NCBI RefSeq assembly: GCF_024710845.1
Contig: NZ_JANJTZ010000045.1
Location: 1-64,000, forward strand
Direction of reading: 5' to 3'
Source: Mesorhizobium sp.
GTDB lineage: Bacteria; Pseudomonadota; Alphaproteobacteria; Rhizobiales; Rhizobiaceae
DNA length: 64,000 nt
The notes beneath the pieces are model-generated. The model searched no databases and was not told where the DNA came from. It saw nothing but the letters and a program-made list of their open reading frames with translations. Below are positions 18,266 to 26,670 of the stretch, one piece after another (within the stretch, counting starts at the first letter, position 1; each line of letters begins with the position of its first letter). The position numbers and the translations under genes are program-made.

Positions 18266-19030
18266 GTGCTTTTGACGCCCAGGCATTCTGAGATCATCCA
18301 GCTCGCGAAGGAAAGGGGCAGGGTGCTGGTCGAGGATCTCTCGGCTCATTTCCAGGTCACCCCGCAGACGATCCGCAAGGATCTGAACGACCTCTGCGAC
18401 CAGCGCCTGCTCACACGGGTCCACGGTGGGGCGCTGTTTCCGTCGGGGATCGAGAACCTGCAATACGAGGCGCGGCGCAAGATCGCCGCCGACGAGAAGG
18501 ACGCGATCGGCAAGGCGGCGGCGAAGCTCATTCCCGACAATGCCTCGCTCTTCGTCAATATCGGCACCACGACCGAGGCCGTGTCGAAGGCGCTGCTCGA
18601 CCATCAGGGGTTGATGGTCATCACCAACAACATCAATGTCGCGAATAGGATGCGCGTCTATCCTTCGATCGAGGTGGTGATCGCGGGCGGCGTCGTGCGC
18701 GGCTCCGACGGCGGCATCGTCGGCGAGGCGGCGGTGGATTTCATCCGCCAGTTCAAGGTCGACTACGCGGTGATCGGCGTCTCCGCAATCGACCATGACG
18801 GCGCACTGCTCGACTTCGACTATCGCGAGGTGAAGGTCGCCCAGGCGATCATCGCGAACGCGCGGCACGTCATTCTCGTTGCCGACAGCACCAAGTTCGA
18901 GCGCACCGCGCCGGTGCGCATCGGCCATCTGAAGCAGATGAACACGTTCATCACCGACCGCTGCGACATCCCCGCGGTCCGGGAGATTCTCGCCGAGGCG
19001 GAGGTCGAGTTGATCGAGACGTCGGCCTGA
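18266..19030 (+). CDS. glpR: DeoR/GlpR family transcriptional regulator
   Basis: A 254-residue repressor. The N-terminal helix-turn-helix (RHSEIIQLAKERGRVLVEDL, then FQVTPQTIRKDLNDLC) is the DeoR signature, and the C-terminal DeoRC sensor has the FVNIGTTTEAVSKAL sugar-phosphate pocket. The adjacent glycerol kinase gene makes GlpR, the glycerol-3-phosphate-responsive repressor, the likely identity. GTG start at 18266 with GGGAGGA upstream. An inverted repeat before the gene suggests autoregulation. Confidence 0.88.
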   Translation: MLLTPRHSEIIQLAKERGRVLVEDLSAHFQVTPQTIRKDLNDLCDQRLLTRVHGGALFPSGIENLQYEARRKIAADEKDAIGKAAAKLIPDNASLFVNIGTTTEAVSKALLDHQGLMVITNNINVANRMRVYPSIEVVIAGGVVRGSDGGIVGEAAVDFIRQFKVDYAVIGVSAIDHDGALLDFDYREVKVAQAIIANARHVILVADSTKFERTAPVRIGHLKQMNTFITDRCDIPAVREILAEAEVELIETSA

Positions 19031-19141
19031 CGACGTTGATTTCGTTTGACATTCGAATACGGTTCGAAACATTTCCTTTACGGCGATGACTCTCTCCGGT
19101 GAGAGGCAAGCCACCGGTGCGACGTGCTTTGGGAGGAACGA

Positions 19142-19194
19142 ATGACGTCACAGGCGAGGTGCCTTTCGGTTGCGTATCCGGCTGCGAGGCCGGC

Positions 19195-19198
<4 letters not shown>
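19142..19198 (+). CDS. possible 18-residue leader peptide of glpK
   Basis: A short frame, ATG at 19142, preceded by GGGAGGA at ideal spacing, encodes [18 protein letters not shown] and stops with TGA at 19196-19198, overlapping the glpK ATG at 19195 (ATGA). By contrast glpK itself has only a weak ribosome-binding site. The arrangement suggests translational coupling of glpK to a leader. It could instead be a chance frame, or the ribosome-binding site could indicate a misjudged glpK start, although the frame does not fit glpK. Confidence 0.4.
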
Positions 19199-20685
<1,487 letters not shown>

Positions 20686-20690
20686 CGAAA

Positions 20691-20716
20691 AGCCCCGCGG
20701 CGTGCGGCGCGGGGCT
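20691..20716. terminator. terminator between glpK and the BA14K gene
   Basis: Perfect 9 bp arms AGCCCCGCG and CGCGGGGCT around an 8-base loop, immediately after the glpK stop and before the convergent BA14K stop. There is only a weak T run, so it may act in both directions with modest strength. Confidence 0.65.
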
Positions 20717-20740
20717 CAACAGGCTGAATTCGCTCAGCTA

Positions 20741-21235
20741 TCAATCGTAGGGCGAGTAGCACTGCTGGCGCGGGCCATGGTAGGGCTGGAAGGTGTTGTC
20801 CCACTCCCGATACGACCGGTAGCGGTTGTAGCACCACTGCACGTGGGCGCTGCCGCCGCCGCGATAGTAGCGGGGAGGAGGCGGATTGTTGATTGCGCTG
20901 CCGATGATCGCTCCGGCGATGAACGCGCCGGCCGGGAACCACCAGCCATTGTAGTAAGTGTAACCGTGACGGCGGTGGCGATAGCCGCGATGCCCGTTGT
21001 AATAGTAGTTGCCGCCGTACCAGCCGTGGCGGTGGCCATCGCGGCGCCAAACGCGGGGGCCGTCAAGATAGTTGGGCCGCGGCCGGTCCGTCATACCCCA
21101 TTGAACGTTGACGACGCCGCTGTCCGTGACGATTGGGGGAGCCGGCAACGGGGCGGCATTGGCGGGCGCAAACGACGTTACGGCCATCGCCGCAGCAAGG
21201 GCGGCCGAACTCAAAACGCTTGCAAGCTTTCTCAT
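20741..21235 (-). CDS. BA14K family lectin-like exported protein
   Basis: A 164-residue protein with a signal peptide (MRKLASVLSSAALAAAMAVT, cleavage near ANA-AP). The mature part is rich in Tyr, Gly, Arg and His (RRDGHRHGWYGGNYYYNG) and contains a short hydrophobic glycine-zipper segment (GAFIAGAIIGSAI). The C-terminal 30 residues hold the BA14K pattern HVQWCYNRYRSYREWDNTF with two cysteines. BA14K proteins occur in Brucella and relatives, are cell-surface, and bind sugars and immunoglobulins. A terminator hairpin separates it from glpK. Confidence 0.9.
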   Translation of the reverse strand: MRKLASVLSSAALAAAMAVTSFAPANAAPLPAPPIVTDSGVVNVQWGMTDRPRPNYLDGPRVWRRDGHRHGWYGGNYYYNGHRGYRHRRHGYTYYNGWWFPAGAFIAGAIIGSAINNPPPPRYYRGGGSAHVQWCYNRYRSYREWDNTFQPYHGPRQQCYSPYD

Positions 21236-21345
21236 CTTAACCTCCTGAGGACTCGAATCAGATGTCCCTTTGTCCGCTGAACGCGCTGTGACGGCATAAG
21301 TTCCATTCGACTGTGTCGCGCTGAGGGCAGGCGGCGCGCGGCAAA

Positions 21346-21374
21346 AAGAAAGCCGGTCTTTCGACCGGCTTTTC
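21346..21374 (-). terminator. terminator after the lysine/alanine-rich protein gene
   Basis: Arms AGCCGGTC and GACCGGCT around TTTC (21351-21370), flanked by A-rich sequence on the left and T-rich on the right, so each strand has a U tract after the hairpin. It lies about 100 bp beyond the stop of the minus-strand gene ending at 21469. Confidence 0.6.
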
Positions 21375-21468
21375 AGTTTGGGCGGGACGGGCTGGGGGGT
21401 GCTGGGGGGTGAGGGGACTGCCCGTCTCGGCCTCTAAACGCACGCGGCGAAGATTGGTTCCCGCGCCG

Positions 21469-21927
21469 CTAAGATTTTGATGCGCTCTTGCCCTTGGCCC
21501 GCGAGCCCGCGCGGCCAGCGACCATGCCGACCACCGCTCCGGCGACGCTGCCGGCAATCGATGCCACCCCGCTCGCCATATTGCTCGCGCCAGCAACCAG
21601 GGTGCCTGCCGCGCTCTTGCGTTTTGGAGCCTTCGCGGTGGCCCCACCGGAACTCTTGGCGCCCTTCGCGGCTGGCTTGCTGGGGGCTTTGGTCGTTGGC
21701 TTCTGGGATGCCTTGGACGATTTCGCCGAGGCGTTAGGCTTGGGCGGGTTGGATGTCTTGGCCACCTTGGGCGCGTCAGCGGCCTTGGTCTGTTTGGGCG
21801 GGGTCTTCTTTCCGGGCGCAGCGGATTTCGCGTCCTTCGATCGCTCGGCAATCGCCGCGCCGGCCCCTGTTTTGGCTTCGAGCGGTTTTGCCGCGGACGG
21901 CTTTTTCGCTAAAATGGTCTTGCTCAC
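21469..21927 (-). CDS. lysine/alanine/proline-rich, histone H1-like protein
   Basis: A 152-residue low-complexity protein. Residues 1-100 are dominated by Lys, Ala, Pro, Ser and Thr with repeated KPSAAKP- and PSKPAAKGAK-like units, and the last 45 residues form a small-residue, possibly membrane or glycine-zipper segment (SMASGVASIAGSVAGAVVGM type). The GTG at 21927 has GGAGGGA at ideal spacing, so it is preferred over the upstream ATG at 21954. Composition resembles the lysine-rich tails of histone H1-like or AlgP-like bacterial proteins, so nucleic-acid binding is an inference. It lies just upstream of tRNA-Lys, in the opposite orientation. Confidence 0.7.
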   Translation of the reverse strand: MSKTILAKKPSAAKPLEAKTGAGAAIAERSKDAKSAAPGKKTPPKQTKAADAPKVAKTSNPPKPNASAKSSKASQKPTTKAPSKPAAKGAKSSGGATAKAPKRKSAAGTLVAGASNMASGVASIAGSVAGAVVGMVAGRAGSRAKGKSASKS

Positions 21928-22093
21928 GTCGTATCCCTCCGAATGAAGCTGCAATGGACATCAACGGGCGACTTGACGGGAAGTTCCGGCGGGTTCGGGG
22001 ACGCCCGGAAATCGCCCGGATTCCGGGTTGACCGCGCTGGGCGCCGTCCCTATGTTCCGCCGCACTTTCGAGGGGGCCTTCGTGGCGCCCGAC

Positions 22094-22169
22094 GGGCGCG
22101 TAGCTCAGCTGGTAGAGCAACGGACTTTTAATCTGTAGGTCATGGGTTCGAGTCCCATCGCGCTCACCA
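22094..22169 (+). tRNA. tRNA-Lys (anticodon TTT)
   Basis: A 76-base cloverleaf: acceptor stem GGGCGCG pairing with CGCGCTC (one G-U), D-loop with AGCTGGT, anticodon loop CTTTTAA with TTT at 22127-22129, and T-arm with GGTTCGAGTCC. CCA is encoded. The 3' half of the gene is repeated 5.5 kb downstream, which marks it as the attachment site of an integrated element; the tRNA remains intact. Confidence 0.97.
22125..22169 (+). repeat. attachment site repeat, left copy (attL)
   Basis: These 45 bases, the anticodon-loop to CCA part of tRNA-Lys, recur without mismatch at 27644-27688. The bases on either side of the two copies differ. This is the usual mark of site-specific integration by a tyrosine recombinase into a tRNA 3' end. 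Confidence 0.95.
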
Positions 22170-22277
22170 TAAAAATCAATACCTTAGGTTGCGTTTCGCC
22201 CTCTCGGTATGCGCCATCAGAGTTGACTGGTTTTGCCGGGTTTTCCAACCTTTCTCCTGCGTTGCCGGGGATTCGTT

Positions 22278-22295
22278 GGCGCACAAATGGCGCAT
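22278..22295 (+). repeat. 18 bp end motif, left copy
   Basis: GGCGCACAAATGGCGCAT occurs 108 bp inside the left attachment repeat and identically at 27585-27602 near the right one. Its ends are partly palindromic (GCGC/GGCGC). The placement at both element ends suggests integrase or excisionase arm sites; no experimental support is available. Confidence 0.6.
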
Positions 22296-22417
22296 GGTCT
22301 GTCCAGCCGCCCGCGCCCGCGTTCGATATGCCTGGCCGCCAGACCGCCGCCGTTGAACCGGTAGGTCGTCCATGCCAGTCTCGACCCGTTAAAGTGGGCG
22401 CGCATGGGGAGGGCGGT

Positions 22418-22708
22418 ATGGCTTTTTTCGTCGGAGTCATGGGTGTGCTGCAGGTCGGCTTTGGATGTCTCATGTGGCTGGCATCAAGGTCGGCGATGCA
22501 TGAAACGACATCGGCCACATTGGTCGGTCTCGGCATTATCGCGATTGGGCTGGCCGGGCTTCTGAATCGGGCCGACGAAATCCGGGCCGAGTTAGTTCGA
22601 AACGGCGCCCGGATAGATGCTAGAGAAGCGGGTGCCGTCGATCGACATGTTGCGACAGAAAGAATCGCCGCAGCCTTTGACCGATTGGGGCGAAAGCCGG
22701 CTGAGTAG
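22418..22708 (+). CDS. small membrane protein, island-borne
   Basis: A 96-residue protein with two hydrophobic segments (MAFFVGVMGVLQVGFGCLMW and SATLVGLGIIAIGLAGLL) followed by a charged helical tail (NRADEIRAELVRNGARIDAR) that may form a short coiled coil. The ATG follows GGGGAGGGCGG. No family recognised. A long in-frame extension back to 22142 would overlap the tRNA and is rejected. Confidence 0.6.
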   Translation: MAFFVGVMGVLQVGFGCLMWLASRSAMHETTSATLVGLGIIAIGLAGLLNRADEIRAELVRNGARIDAREAGAVDRHVATERIAAAFDRLGRKPAE

Positions 22709-22778
22709 CCAACGCTCGCCTCAAGCACACGAAAACCTCGCCGCCGCCAGCGGGCTTTTCGTGTGGGGCGGAGCTAGG

Positions 22779-22931
22779 CTAGGCGTCTAGCCGCACCTTG
22801 TCGGCGGCAAGCCATGCCTCGCCGTCGCCGAACTGGACCAAATACAGAGTCGGCCCGATCTCCGTCCGTCCGACGATGATGCCTTCGCGACCGTCCGCAA
22901 TGACGAACTCGCCTAAGCCAAAGATGTTCAT
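22779..22931 (-). CDS. small protein of unknown function
   Basis: A 50-residue protein, MNIFGLGEFVIADGREGIIV onward, with a pattern of short beta strands (PTLYLVQFGDGEAWLA) resembling small SH3-like or chaperone-like folds; I see no definite family. The ATG is preceded by GAGGGGGATGAT. It reads opposite to its neighbours in the island. Confidence 0.5.
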   Translation of the reverse strand: MNIFGLGEFVIADGREGIIVGRTEIGPTLYLVQFGDGEAWLAADKVRLDA

Positions 22932-23215
22932 ATCATCCCCCTCAAACCGGCCGCACTGTCGCGGGCGTGAATACAACATAGGCGTAGAGCCAGCAATGCG
23001 TCAAATGCGTTACTGCCTATTTCGTGAGATTTATTATGCAAGGTCGCCTATGCACCAATAATAATATGCAAGACTGAATGATAATATTTCAACAAATGGG
23101 CGAAGTTGCATATTTCGATTGGGGCGCGGTGGAGAGATTGCGACGTGGGGTTGGGGGACTGGCGCGTTGCGGCTCGACGCGACATGATGCGCGACATGGA
23201 ATAGGGATCACACTT

Positions 23216-23230
23216 GGGGGGGGGGGGGGG
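23216..23230 (+). repeat. 15 bp poly-G tract before a secreted peptidase gene
   Basis: Fifteen consecutive G residues end 7 bp before the ATG of the M23-type gene at 23238. Homopolymer runs of this length slip during replication and are used in some bacteria to switch genes on and off. Here it lies in the leader, so length changes would alter ribosome-binding or promoter spacing and not the frame. A sequencing length error cannot be excluded. Confidence 0.75.
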
Positions 23231-23237
23231 TGGAGAG

Positions 23238-23867
23238 ATGCGGAGCATTTATAGAGGTTCAATTCTGCGTTGGTTTGTGGGTCTAATATTCGTGCTTTTG
23301 GGAGGGCAGACCGCGGTGGCGCAAACGCTCCAACTGCCGTTTCAGGGGACATGGGCAGCATTACAGGGGCCACCCTGTCCGAATTCCGGTAACCACCACT
23401 GCAGCACTCCAAATCAGCAATTCGCTTATGACTTTGTTGCGGTGGCTGGGTTCAACCATCCCGTGAGTTGCATCGGAAGGCCGCTGTTTTCGCCGACAGG
23501 AGGGCAGGTTGTGTCAGCTCTCGATATGTACCCAAACTATGCTGTCCCCAACATGCACCCCGCGGGTAACCATGTCGTCATCCAGCGCTCACCGAACGAA
23601 TTCATTCTGATGGCACACTTCTCCCCTGGCACGATTTCAGTGGCTGTGGGGCAGCAGGTAACGGCGGGCCAACAGGTTGGTCTGTGCGGAAATTCTGGGC
23701 AGTCGACCTTCCCCCACCTGCATATCCATATGCAGCCGACAGTGGACGTGTTGAATTTCGGCACCCCAGGCATGCCCATGAATTTCGGACCACTCTCCCT
23801 TTGGAATGGCACAGCTTGCGTCCCGCTGGCTTCGCACCTGCTACGGGCCGGTGACCACTTATGCTGA
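23238..23867 (+). CDS. secreted M23 (LytM-type) metallopeptidase
   Basis: A 209-residue protein with a signal peptide (hydrophobic FVGLIFVLLGGQ, cleavage near AVA-QT at residue 28). The catalytic domain shows a zinc aspartate in QQFAYDFVAV, FSPTGGQVVSA, an HF in LMAHFSPGTISVAVGQQV, and the HxH motif HLHIHM. The histidine four residues before the aspartate in classic LytM enzymes is Gln here, while NHH just upstream may substitute, as in some subfamilies. Such enzymes cut peptidoglycan cross-bridges in the periplasm or outside the cell. It overlaps the next gene by 7 bp. Confidence 0.82.
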   Translation: MRSIYRGSILRWFVGLIFVLLGGQTAVAQTLQLPFQGTWAALQGPPCPNSGNHHCSTPNQQFAYDFVAVAGFNHPVSCIGRPLFSPTGGQVVSALDMYPNYAVPNMHPAGNHVVIQRSPNEFILMAHFSPGTISVAVGQQVTAGQQVGLCGNSGQSTFPHLHIHMQPTVDVLNFGTPGMPMNFGPLSLWNGTACVPLASHLLRAGDHLC

Positions 23868-24244
23868 AGCCGGCAGCAGTCGTGTGCGCTGTCATCGTCG
23901 CCCTGGCGGGGTCTATGTTTCCGATCTGCCATGCGTCTGCCGAAGTGACGTGCATCAGCAGCCAGGTTTCCCCGCGGTGGGAGTATCGAAACGAGATCAT
24001 CCTCGATGCTGGCTTCCCGCACTACGTGGTGCTCGACAATGATCACTTATTCTTGGATGCTCTATACATACTAGCCTCCAGCCTCAGTCTTGATAGATTG
24101 GCGGCAAAATACCCAGACTTCGACAGGAAATGGCTTGCCGAGCTTAAACGCATCAAGGCTCTTCCCCGGTGCTGGGCAACGAAGGACACGGGTAGTTCGC
24201 GTCACCATACCCTACGCATTCATGCGTGTCGGCATGCGGTATGA
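23861..24244 (+). CDS. small exported protein, possible peptidase partner
   Basis: A 127-residue protein with a signal peptide (MLKPAAVVCAVIVALAGSMF, cleavage near CHASA). The mature part has four or more cysteines and is otherwise helical with LDALYILASSLSLDRLA. No family recognised. The start overlaps the M23 gene end by 7 bp, so the two are co-translated. A periplasmic partner encoded directly after a peptidoglycan peptidase could be an inhibitor/immunity protein; this is inference from position and localisation only. Confidence 0.65.
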   Translation: MLKPAAVVCAVIVALAGSMFPICHASAEVTCISSQVSPRWEYRNEIILDAGFPHYVVLDNDHLFLDALYILASSLSLDRLAAKYPDFDRKWLAELKRIKALPRCWATKDTGSSRHHTLRIHACRHAV

Positions 24245-24381
24245 ATGTTGATCGATGGGGCGCGCCTGAGGGAGGGCCCGAGTGGCCGGTCCGCTACGCC
24301 GCCACCTGCATGTTCTGCGCGCCCTCGTCGGCCTGTCTGGCCAGCCGCATGCACTGGTGCGCAGGTGAGCCGAGACGGTAG
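24241..24381 (+). CDS. possible small Cys-rich protein
   Basis: A 46-residue frame starting with ATG that overlaps the previous stop (ATGA). It has five cysteines with the spacing CMFC and ACLASRMHWC, recalling a small metal-binding knuckle. The overlap suggests a third gene in the M23 operon, but no separate ribosome-binding site or homology is seen, so it may be a chance frame in a GC-rich patch. Confidence 0.3.
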   Translation: MNVDRWGAPEGGPEWPVRYAATCMFCAPSSACLASRMHWCAGEPRR

Positions 24382-24411
24382 CGTTGGCGGTCAGCGATGC
24401 CTTGGAGAAAC

Positions 24412-25077
24412 TCACGGGCATGGCATCCGCGGTCCGGATACTCTGCTTCCACCCATGAACCCTAAGAAATTTGTTTTCAAAAACTGACTATTCGCACTGC
24501 GATTATGATAGCAGGAGTATTTCACTGAATTATACATTTCGAAGTGAACGTGAGGAGCAGTCCAACAGTTGGCCACTGATGGCAATCCCGACGCCACGGT
24601 TCCGAGATAGCCGCCCCACCTGTTGATTGGTCCGACTGCCGGTGTAGTGTTATTTGTCAAGTGGGCATATATAAGCTGGCCGATCTTTGACACACCATCA
24701 TATACGCCGACCCTTACTGTTTTCCCGCCATTCCCGGAGAGACACGAATCTTTTACCGACTCAACCCGCGTTGTTATTACCTTTGTTGTCACTTGAGGCG
24801 CAACGTATAGATATAACTTTGTACTTGCAGCAATGCGAAGGTCAACAGACCAGTCGCCATCGTCTTTCCTACCGCTACCACTATCCAAATCCCAGTGGAA
24901 TGGAGGAAGACTACAGGTGTATGAGGGAAAGTATTTTTTCCCTGAACACGAAAGAGGCCAGTTCCCATTGGCAGGTGCGCCTACCCAAACCTCTGTAGAT
25001 TGACTTGCCGCAGTTATTTGCGTCTGAGACGCCATACAAGTAAAAAGCAGCGCAGACATCCATTTTGACCTGGTCAT
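24412..25077 (-). CDS. second exported M23-like protein
   Basis: A 221-residue protein with a signal peptide (MTRSKWMSALLFTCMASQTQ, cleavage near ITAAS). The domain keeps LIYAHLTNN and HVHFEM, matching the histidine motifs of M23 peptidases, and DWSVDLRIAAS may give the zinc aspartate. Between them lies a cysteine-containing region (VKDSCLSGNGGKTVRVGVYD). Activity is likely but the first histidine ligand is not obvious. GGGGAGGG precedes the ATG; the open frame further upstream is not expected to be translated. Convergent with the first M23 operon and of a different subfamily. Confidence 0.7.
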   Translation of the reverse strand: MTRSKWMSALLFTCMASQTQITAASQSTEVWVGAPANGNWPLSCSGKKYFPSYTCSLPPFHWDLDSGSGRKDDGDWSVDLRIAASTKLYLYVAPQVTTKVITTRVESVKDSCLSGNGGKTVRVGVYDGVSKIGQLIYAHLTNNTTPAVGPINRWGGYLGTVASGLPSVANCWTAPHVHFEMYNSVKYSCYHNRSANSQFLKTNFLGFMGGSRVSGPRMPCP

Positions 25078-25489
25078 TTTTCCCTCCCCATCTGGAAAAC
25101 GCCTACTAAACACAAACTCGCGGTCGCATCTAGCTCCCGCCTTGGGAAAGAATACAGTCCCGCGGTCACGGACGGTCCCCTCGAAGGCAACCCGTGGCAG
25201 GCCGGCGCGCTTAGGAGCATCTGAGGCGCCGGCCACTGCATGGCAAGGTCATTCCCGATTTGAGACGACCGAGGCGCCCGCGACAAGCCCTTCCGCGTCC
25301 GCACTGAACCAGGCACGTCGTGCGGACATGTCGTTTTTCTTATGTGTTGAAGTCAAAGAAAAAGGTAGCCGAAGCGACCGTCAAAGCGTAAGTCGTCTCT
25401 CCTAGAGAACGGTCGCAAGTGCCGAGCCGAACGTAACGGTTGTTTCAGTAGCCGTTATCTTCGCGCCGTTGCGATTAGGAGGTATAAGT
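25078..25489. other. 412 bp spacer with a possible phage-protein C-terminal fragment
   Basis: The region separates the divergent M23-like and methyltransferase genes and must hold their promoters. On the minus strand a frame ending at 25402 reads ...NRNGAKITATETTVTFGSAL, ATVL then stop, which has the Thr/Gly-rich look of phage structural protein ends. The fragment overlaps the methyltransferase ribosome-binding site, so it may be fortuitous. No other gene is seen. Confidence 0.35.
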
Positions 25490-26224
25490 TTGGCAACCGA
25501 CGAACGAGGGGCGTTGGCCTCGGCCATCCGCCAGCGCAGCGCAATCAAGGACCCGGAGTCGAAGTTCTTTCAGCAATCCGGCCCGAAGGCAGCAGAAACG
25601 ATTTTCGCCCATCTGCGGCGACACGTATCGAAGCCATCGCCATCCGTTCTCGACTTCGGCTGCGCCAGCGGGAGAGTGCTGCTCCCCTTAGCAAAACTCG
25701 CCCCGGATTGGTCCTTCTCAGGATGCGACGTTGACGCGGAAGCCGTCGAATATGTCTCTCTTTCAGCGCCAACCATAGCCGCCAAACAGAACGGCTACGC
25801 ACCGCCAGCCCCATTTCCAGACAGATCCTTCGATGCAGTTTATGCGGTTTCTGTTTGGTCTCACTTCCCCGAAAACATAGCCGATGCGTGGCTTGACGAT
25901 ATTGCAAGACTACTCAAGCCAGGGGGTGTGGCGCTCATCACCACTGCCGGGCCGTCGCTGCTGGAATTCGTCCAAAACACTTTCCGCCAATGGGCCGACG
26001 TGACTGCCGCTGAAATCGATCGGACTGGGTTCGTGTTCCGCGAGCTTGGAAACCTTCACTCCCACCAAGAGCAGTTTCCCGGCATTGATGCTAGTTGGGG
26101 CAACACCATCATTACGGAACGCTACATACGGGAAAAATGGTCGGACAGGTTTGACGTCATCGAGCACATCCCGCGCGGCATGAACGGGCAGCAGGATATT
26201 ACGATACTAAGAGGGCCAGCATAG
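25490..26224 (+). CDS. class I SAM-dependent methyltransferase
   Basis: A 244-residue protein with the Rossmann-type SAM-binding motif I VLDFGCASGRVLLPLAKLAP, the acidic end of strand 2 (SGCDVDAEAVEYV), and the motif-IV-like FDAVYAVSVWSHFP with LLKPGGVALITTAG. Members modify small molecules, lipids or sugars; the substrate is unknown. TTG at 25490 is chosen because AGGAGG lies 7 bp upstream. It sits alone between the divergent M23-like gene and phage debris in the tRNA-Lys island. Confidence 0.85.
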   Translation: MATDERGALASAIRQRSAIKDPESKFFQQSGPKAAETIFAHLRRHVSKPSPSVLDFGCASGRVLLPLAKLAPDWSFSGCDVDAEAVEYVSLSAPTIAAKQNGYAPPAPFPDRSFDAVYAVSVWSHFPENIADAWLDDIARLLKPGGVALITTAGPSLLEFVQNTFRQWADVTAAEIDRTGFVFRELGNLHSHQEQFPGIDASWGNTIITERYIREKWSDRFDVIEHIPRGMNGQQDITILRGPA

Positions 26225-26253
26225 CGATTGAAGGGAGAACACCACGAACTCCC

Positions 26254-26670
26254 TTAGCTAAGCGTCCATGTCCCAAGCGAACTCTCGGCAATCCAAGCCG
26301 ATGCGTCTACTGCAACCAGCCACACGACGCTACCAGAGGTCGTTGACGTAGCCATTCGGTTCGCGCCCGATACGGAGGTGTTAATTCGAATCGCATCCCC
26401 GGTTGCCGCAACAACGTCTATTCCGTCCGTGTCCGTCACCATGAAGCCGTAACGTAGACCGACAGCCGCCGCAGGGAGATTGAATACTGCCTTCGCCGTC
26501 GCCCCGGCATTTGTGAACAGCGTCCCTGTTTCGGCCGTAGTGATTGTGCGCCCATCAGCGTCGGGTGTTGTGGCTCTCTTGCCCAGAATGGCGCCCGCTG
26601 CGACCAGACCGCCCGGCAAAGACAAATCGTCGGCAAATGTCGCGAGGATGGTAGCAACGCAGCTTCGCAA
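26254..26670 (-). CDS. phage tail-fibre-like protein fragment
   Basis: A 138-residue frame with a beta-rich composition: ITTAETGTLFTNAGATAKAV, FNLPAAAVGLRYGF, FMVTDTDGIDVVAATGDAIR and a C-terminal GSVVWLVAVDASAWIAESSL. This is the style of phage tail-fibre or tail-spike C-terminal domains, with a hydrophobic YGFMVTDTDG segment. Its start overlaps the integrase start on the opposite strand, so the N-terminal side appears to have been lost, with the junction near 26648-26670. No other tail genes accompany it, so it is probably a remnant. Confidence 0.55.
   Translation of the reverse strand: MRSCVATILATFADDLSLPGGLVAAGAILGKRATTPDADGRTITTAETGTLFTNAGATAKAVFNLPAAAVGLRYGFMVTDTDGIDVVAATGDAIRINTSVSGANRMATSTTSGSVVWLVAVDASAWIAESSLGTWTLS

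Noticed and set aside
26480-26647. N-terminal extension of the integrase
   Set aside because: These residues show no integrase features and are antisense to the phage tail-like frame.
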